A DNA stretch of 64,000 nucleotides. It comes from Arabidopsis thaliana (Eukaryota; Streptophyta; Magnoliopsida; Brassicales; Brassicaceae). The notes beneath the pieces are model-generated. The model was given only the letters and a program-made list of their open reading frames with translations, ran no database searches and had not been told where the DNA came from. Shown here piece by piece: positions 58,261-64,000 of this stretch; position 1 is the first letter of the stretch, and the number at the start of each line of letters is the position of its first letter. The position numbers and the translations under genes are program-made. The stretch covers positions 17,053,835 to 17,117,834 of the forward strand of contig NC_003076.8 of assembly GCF_000001735.4 (NCBI RefSeq), written 5' to 3'.

Positions 58261-58486
58261 AGTGTTAGTGAAGTAAAATTTCATATCGGAAGTTGGAACT
58301 GTTAGGGTCAATCTATTCATTATATATTGGTTTTAAGTTGAAAGTCCATGTTAAATCTAAATTTGTTATAGTATCAAAATCACCCGATTGTTAGACTACT
58401 TCGTAAATGTTGTTTCTATATATGCTTACTCTTCATATGTTCATGCACGAGCATCTTACGATGTGAGATTTTACTTCACTAACACT
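58261..58486. repeat. Element-like inverted repeat, 28-bp arms
   Basis: AGTGTTAGTGAAGTAAAATT at 58261 onward matches the reverse complement of 58459-58486 at 26 of 28 bases. A third, partial copy (GTTAGTGAAGTAAAG) sits at about 58208. Possibly a small terminal-inverted-repeat element; no clear target duplication. Confidence 0.6.
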
Positions 58487-58628
58487 TCCCTTCACACTAA
58501 GACATAAACATATAAAGAGTGAGCATATATGGAAAAAAGATCCACGGGTTAGCCTAAAAATCGAGTGTTTCTGATATCATGATCTTTTACCAGGATTATC
58601 CATGATCTGCTTTAACAAATGAGTGTCA

Positions 58629-58860
58629 CCAAATTATTCTTAACATTTGCCATTTTGCTTAAACTAATTTAGATTTACCATTTTTTGCCATTTGAGAAAT
58701 GTTTTATAAAATATAACTTAATAAAAATATTATAATCTGAAAAAAATGGAACCAAATAAAACCAAACATAATATGTTAAATTGTTTTTATAAGAAAATAG
58801 CAAATCTAAAATATTTTCGGCAAAATGGTAAAATCTAAAAATGCCACCAAAAAGAGTCGT
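58629..58860. repeat. AT-rich inverted-repeat element
   Basis: The left part (TTTGCCATTTTGC, TTTAGATTTACCATTTTTTG) pairs with the reverse complement of the right part (TTTAGATTTTACCATTTTGC). Likely a MULE-like or MITE remnant; borders uncertain. Confidence 0.5.
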
Positions 58861-59503
58861 TATCTAGTAATTGATTATGAAATTTAATATTATGACAAGA
58901 AGATTTTTTTTGGAAAAATACTTTTATGTCAAAACTTGTGCTTGTTCACGAAAGTGTCGATGAAATTTCTCAAATAAGTGAATAACAGTAGTATACACAT
59001 GTTGGTTTGGTTCTCTTAATGATGACCCATCCCCCACCCATGAACGTTTAGGGTGTGTGGTCTCCTCTCCCTCTCTTCCACTATCATATATCATTAACAA
59101 AAGCGTTAATTTCTATAATTTAAAATAAGACATATTCCCTTATTAAAAAAATAAAAAAAATAGACATATGGTCAGTGGTCACATCCATCTTTCATTCGTT
59201 ACCATCGTTTTCATTAGCTTGACCTGAGTAGACCTCTTTTGCTAAGTTATTACACTCTTTTGGTTAAAAGTTATAACCCTCTTTTCATTGAATGTGTATC
59301 ATTATCTTTATCTTGAGAGTGATTTCACACATGAAAACGAAAAATACAAGTACATCGTATTTATATATGCTATCAACAACATGCATTATGGAGCTTTAAA
59401 TCTCGATGGTAATGTACCGATAACACTATTACAAACCATAAAAAAACATATGTATGAACTAAATATAAATTAATGTTAAACTTGGAAATGGTGGTGTATA
59501 TGA

Positions 59504-60077
59504 GAGCATGTCCATTGCACGGACTTTGCAAGTTTCTTAAGAGAATTCCAATGAAAAGAAGCAAAAAGTTAAATAAGAATTGTGTAATTAACGAAGGTGC
59601 GAACCTTGTTTAAGGTGTTTTTGAGTGTGTAAGGTGCGCTGACGTGGCATTATTTCATTGGATGACATATTAAACAAAACATGTTTTTTTTTTCTTTTCT
59701 CGTGTTTTTTTTTTCTTTCACTCGCGATGTTCTCCTCTCTCTTCTATTGTTTTCTCCGAAGCTCAACTTTGACGAATTATGTTCTTCATCGTCTCATGTT
59801 TTCTCAGCGACGATGAGAATCTGCTGATAGATTGGTCCACCCGTTCTCGATCTTGGGTGGTTGTCAAGCTCTGCTCAAAGGCATAGCTTCTGAATTGGCC
59901 TCTAATAAGAGTTTCAAGTTTGTCACTTTCTATACAAGAGGTGCCGGAAAGTCTGTCACTTTCTATACAATAAAAAACATAAAGATTTAACAAAAACTCT
60001 AAACCTTCATTTACTCAAAATTTAGTAATAAAAAATTCTAAGGAATCCTTAATTAGGGTGCTTCAATGGGAATGCTC
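59504..60077. mobile_element. MITE with GAGCATG ends
   Basis: Ends GAGCATGTCCATTGCAC and, reverse-complemented, GAGCATTCCCATTGAAG. 574 bases. Flanking trinucleotides are TGA and TTA, so a Tourist-type TTA duplication is only partly preserved. The internal minus-strand frame (59763-59993) is not convincing. Confidence 0.6.
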
Positions 60078-60715
60078 TTAGTTGAAACTACTTATTATGC
60101 AACCTTTCTCATTAAAAATTAGTAATCAGTAAATTCTCATTTTTCATAAATTATGTTGCTAGTGAATGTCTTAAACAAAACTTGTCCAAGTTATCAAAAA
60201 TGCATGAATATGAAATTACAATATTCTTGTAACATTTATATAATATTGTTGTTCTAAGAATACTATATCAGACGCCTTGCTTGTAACAATGCATGAATAC
60301 AATTTTATATCGAAATTTAAAATATGTTATTAGTTAAAAGTCTAATTTATAAAATGATATAACATTTGCAACAAAAAAAAAAAAAAAAAAAAACGGGTCA
60401 TTTTGATTGGTTTATTCGAAAATCAAGTTATGTTCTTAATGTCCTCATAACTTCAATGACATCAAATTTTTGATGTTAACGTACAAACATTCGATAACTA
60501 GATGGTAATGTATGGCTTGGTTATAAATACTTGTCTTAATCATAAACCAGAAAAAGAAACAATGAGGTATAGTGGTTTCTCCTTTTTATCTTCACACATG
60601 TCTCCGAAACCCAATTTGGTTCCTCTAATTATTTTTCTTCAAAGATTCCCAAACCAAATGACAAACCATCTTCCTAACTTAGTACTAGACCCCCACCTCC
60701 CCTCCATATATCTTT

Positions 60716-60724
60716 TATATATAT
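60716..60724 (+). promoter_or_regulatory. TATA box of the DUF617 gene
   Basis: TATATATAT about 85 bases upstream of the ATG at 60806. Confidence 0.5.
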
Positions 60725-60805
60725 GCTTTCTCTTTATATTCATCCACAAAACACACAATAAGAACAACAAGAAAAGGTGAGTAGAAGGAAAAACAAGTAA
60801 AAACT

Positions 60806-61522
60806 ATGCCGATCCGATCTAACCCCTTCTTCAATATGGATAGCTCGGCCTTGCTCTCGCTCTTGCGGCACACGGGTACCTCCATGGACTCTAAAAGCTC
60901 GAAGAAATCTTCTGGAAGCATCGGTGGTGGGGTGCTTAAAATGTTCAAGCTCATACCAATGCTATCATCTGGTTGCAAGATGGTGAACTTGTTGAGTCGA
61001 GGGCATCGAAGACCCTTACTTAAAGACTACGCAACAACGGGAACAATATTCGGGTTTCGCAAAGGAAGAGTCTTTCTTGCTATACAAGAAGATCCTCATT
61101 GCCTGCCAATTTTCATCATCGAGCTCCCGATGCTGACTTCGGCGCTGCAAAAGGAGATGGCCTCGGAAACTGTTAGGATTGCTTTGGAAAGCGAGACAAA
61201 GACGTCGAGGAAGAAGGTGTTGGAGGAGTACGTGTGGGGGATTTACTGTAACGGACGGAAAATCGGGTATTCGATAAGGAGAAAGAACATGAGTGAGGAG
61301 GAGATGTATGTGATTGATGCATTGAGAGGTGTTTCCATGGGGGCTGGAGTTTTACCATGTAAGAACCAATATGATCAAGAGACAGAAGGAGAAATGACTT
61401 ACATGAGAGCTCGATTCGATAGAGTGATTGGCTCTAAAGACTCTGAAGCATTGTATATGATCAACCCTGAAGGTAGTGGTCAGGGCACAGAGCTTAGTAT
61501 TTACTTTCTCAGGTCTCATTAA
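60806..61522 (+). CDS. MIZU-KUSSEI1-like (DUF617) protein
   Basis: Intronless, 238 residues (AT5G42680 from memory). The DUF617 domain covers about residue 75 to the end: GTIFGFRKGRVFLAIQED, FIIELPMLTSALQKEMA, VRIALE, WGIYCNGRKIGYSIRR, YMRARFDRVIGSKDSEALYM and the terminal GTELSIYFLRS. The N-terminal 70 residues are Ser/Lys-rich and variable, as in the family. The founding member MIZ1 is needed for root hydrotropism and associates with the endoplasmic reticulum; whether this paralogue does the same is unknown. Complete, with a TATA box upstream. Confidence 0.92.
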   Translation: MPIRSNPFFNMDSSALLSLLRHTGTSMDSKSSKKSSGSIGGGVLKMFKLIPMLSSGCKMVNLLSRGHRRPLLKDYATTGTIFGFRKGRVFLAIQEDPHCLPIFIIELPMLTSALQKEMASETVRIALESETKTSRKKVLEEYVWGIYCNGRKIGYSIRRKNMSEEEMYVIDALRGVSMGAGVLPCKNQYDQETEGEMTYMRARFDRVIGSKDSEALYMINPEGSGQGTELSIYFLRSH

Positions 61523-62795
61523 CTGTTGTTACACTTTTATTTTTTCAATAATAATTAATGGTGATAAAATATTTCGTTAGAAATATAATTTCTATGAAAA
61601 ATAAGTTAAATCTTTTTTTCTAAAAGGTGAACTTTTCCATTGAGCATTATTAATGAAGGAAACATAAATTGTGGATTAGAGGTTCCCTATGGGCCATACC
61701 ATTAGGCTATGACTATGGTCTTGAATGTTGATCATCCTTTTCATACGTAACCACTCTAATGAAAAGGCTAGAAAAAAGTTTGAAAGGAAAAACACTTGTC
61801 TAGATAATAATGAATGAATTATTTAGAAAATTAAATGACATGCGAATGATGATTTGTAGCTTATTAGTTTATAATAGTGTTCTAGGTATATGTTAATCTA
61901 GTTCAGGTTATCTAACATACAAATATACAATATATGCATGGTTCACTAATTTACATGTATTTTTTGTAGTCACTACTTATGTACATTTTTCATTCTAAAT
62001 TAGAAAATCTAAGATTAACTAGGCAAAATGAAGTTTATTTAAAATGTAATATGGCAAAACGGGAATCGAATTACATGTTCAACAGTTTGGAATTTGGCTC
62101 ATGCGGAAGAAAAACAGAACGGCCATAATAAGCAGGGCCGTTTTGACTAGGGCATGCGAGATGTGCGACGGTATGAGACCCAGTGATAAATGAAGCCCAA
62201 CATTTTTCATCACTTAAGAAAGGGACTTTTGCCCCCAAAAAGAAAAAAAACTAAAACAAATACAAGAAAAATACAAATACAAATAAGAATTATTTAAAAT
62301 ATTTTAATGAAAAAATTATATTACGTATTTAAGTAGAGACATCTATTTGATTGAAATTTGAAATAGATGGTTACTTTGGCCACATAATTATGTTATCTTT
62401 TATCTTGTAGTATTACATAATTATTTAACGTGATATATATTGATTTATCAATGTATATAATTACCAAATGAATATATTTTCATGTTTATTTAGAACATAA
62501 TATGTTACATTTTCACTCATATATTGGTTGGTGCTTTTTTTTTCCTACTTACAAACTCTAGGAATAATCATTTATCTAAATACTTTTTCATTTCTCGCCA
62601 TATACCTAATCAGCTTTGAAATTGATGTGTGTTGGAAAACAAACACCAAACTAACTCGAACACAATATAGGTTCGATTTTTCCTTATTTATCTACATTTT
62701 TCTGTTGATGTAAAAGTGTAAACAAAACCTATTTGAACCTCAGAGAAAAAATTAAAAGAAAGAAAACAACCCCCCTTAGGAAAAAAAAAACATTT
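61523..62795. other. Intergenic DNA between convergent DUF617 and DUF547 genes
   Basis: AT-rich. Near 62131 CAGGGCCGTTTTGACTAGGG resembles one end of a hAT element; no matching opposite end was found. No supported gene. Confidence 0.5.
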
Positions 62796-63972
62796 TCAGA
62801 TGGAAAAAAGATATCTAAAAGTGAAGTCATAAGGGATAATATGGACAAGAGTAGAAGAAGGGGACTGAGACATCCCTTGTTCAACACAGTTGAGAGCATC
62901 TTTACCCAACTCAGTAGGCAACTGAAGGAAAATCCAATCAAGCAATGATTCAATGTCCTTTGCAAAGTCATGACTATACCAATCCATCAGCTTTGGTATC
63001 CCTATTTTCACCACCGATATCCCCACCGATGCTTCTAGGTACTCTCTTTTCGCCACCTCCAACTCCTCCTCTACTTTACTCGCAGTGTACACCCGTACCT
63101 TCATGAGGTTGCAACCCATCAATTAGTTTTGGAACCATGACTATTTAGGAGAGAATAAGACCTCATTTTCTAAGAGTAAGTTTGCGTTCATAAGTGAAAA
63201 ATATTTCATATTTTCGTATTTTGATAAAACAAAATACTAAAAGTTGTGGGTTCATTTGGAAAAAGAACACACCAACTTTAAACACAAATGCAAAACAAAC
63301 AAACAAGACCTAAGTATATTGATATGATATGAACATGTACTTACCGCGGGTGAGGACCAGCTACCACATGAGAGAGCAAATGTTACAAGTGGCTCTGACA
63401 ATTCCAATCCAAATTTACTTCTCACTGCCATTTCATTTTTCTTTGAACCCTTTGGAGAAATCTGATAAATCAAGCGAAAAATGTAAAGTAAAGTCATTGA
63501 TAGATGATCATGACAACTCTAGAGAAAGGAAAGGGACCAACGAACGAATAGCTTACATATTTTGAGTGATGCGGTAAGCGGAGGATGAAGTGTTCGATCG
63601 TGATTGCATTGAGAAAGTGGCCTCCTACATTTATAGTCGCCTGCAAGCACAAGGGGCCATCTCAATTAGAAACACTGATAATAATTTTCTATGTATCTTT
63701 TACATGCAGAGATTTTTAATATCATAGACTTACCTTTTGCATTAATGTCACCATATCAGGGCTCTCCGGTATTCCATGTTCAAGGAAACCCTAATGTTTT
63801 CATTGTAACACAAGTTAATAAACCAAAGACAGGAATATATCTATTACTACATAGATATTGCTTAGTGCTTACATTCATCATGCAGCTGTTATAAATGTTT
63901 ATCCAGAAAGCTAACTTCTCTTGTTGATTAAGTTTCTGCATGTTGACTAAAGAAAGTCTTCCAAGCAATCGT
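62796..63972 (-). CDS. DUF547 protein, C-terminal part (5' end outside window)
   Basis: Five exons visible in transcription order: 63873-63972, 63734-63790, 63557-63640, 63345-63461, 62796-63098 (TGA), about 219 residues. The first visible exon is entered in phase 2, so more exons lie right of the window edge. The DUF547 domain is clear: [73 protein letters not shown] and the C-terminal [18 protein letters not shown]. Plant DUF547 proteins often carry an N-terminal leucine-zipper coiled coil; that part is not in view. Function unknown. AT5G42690 from memory. Confidence 0.85.
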
Positions 63973-64000
63973 CTGAAAAATTTCAAAAAAAAAAAAAAAG

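Noticed and set aside
59763..59993. 76-codon minus-strand frame in the 59.5-60.1 kb MITE
   Set aside because: No domain similarity; likely chance within a non-autonomous element.

Overview
The window is nuclear DNA of a flowering plant: intron-rich genes with GT-AG splice sites, AT-rich intergenic DNA, plant-only protein families and plant-type LTR, MULE, hAT and MITE elements. Gene order and protein sequences match, from memory, the long arm of Arabidopsis thaliana chromosome 5 around AT5G42600-AT5G42690. No database search was run, so locus names are recollections. Exon coordinates were worked out by eye from reading-frame continuity and splice sites; all internal exon phases close.

Layout, left to right: (1) 60-4141 (+), all but the first exon of an oxidosqualene cyclase, the marneral synthase MRN1 and right-hand member of the marneral gene cluster. 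(2) 4142-8590, transposon-remnant DNA. (3) 8673-10100 (+), a mitochondrial calcium uniporter (MCU) family gene. (4) 12796-17211 (+), a 15-exon leishmanolysin-like (M8) zinc metallopeptidase with EGF-like repeats. (5) 17.5-18.5 kb, a broken copia fragment, a hairpin repeat and a short hAT element. (6) 20163-21913 (-), the GARP transcription factor KANADI4/ATS. (7) 22270-22987, a small MULE-type element with an exact 9-bp target duplication and a GGTGGTGGCCGG-type satellite inside. (8) About 7.5 kb with no supported gene. (9) 30536-30917 (+), a defensin-like gene that looks frameshifted. (10) 31721-33077, a second MULE-type element, perhaps a Pack-MULE, then a MITE and a degenerate tandem array. 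(11) 34861-35763 (+), a single C2H2 zinc-finger gene. (12) 36480-42100, a dead PPR gene split by an intact, young Ty1/copia retrotransposon (36936-41840). (13) 43969-45525 (-), allene oxide synthase (AOS, CYP74A), with a G-box upstream. (14) 48379-48951 (-) a dirigent protein and 49228-51951 (-) a TOD1/MUCI70 (DUF616) protein whose first intron holds a ~168-bp tandem array. (15) 53540-53949, a LINE-type RNase H relic. (16) 54428-56401 (+) an Agenet protein, 60806-61522 (+) a MIZU-KUSSEI1-like DUF617 protein, and 62796 to the right edge (-) the 3' part of a DUF547 gene.

The genes do not form one pathway. MRN1 is specialised triterpene metabolism, AOS is jasmonate synthesis, and the rest are individual housekeeping or developmental genes. 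The unusual content lies between the genes: small DNA transposons with readable target-site duplications, a nested PPR/copia locus, and a defensin-like gene whose missing cysteines sit in the next reading frame. I found no evidence for a wholly new multi-gene system.
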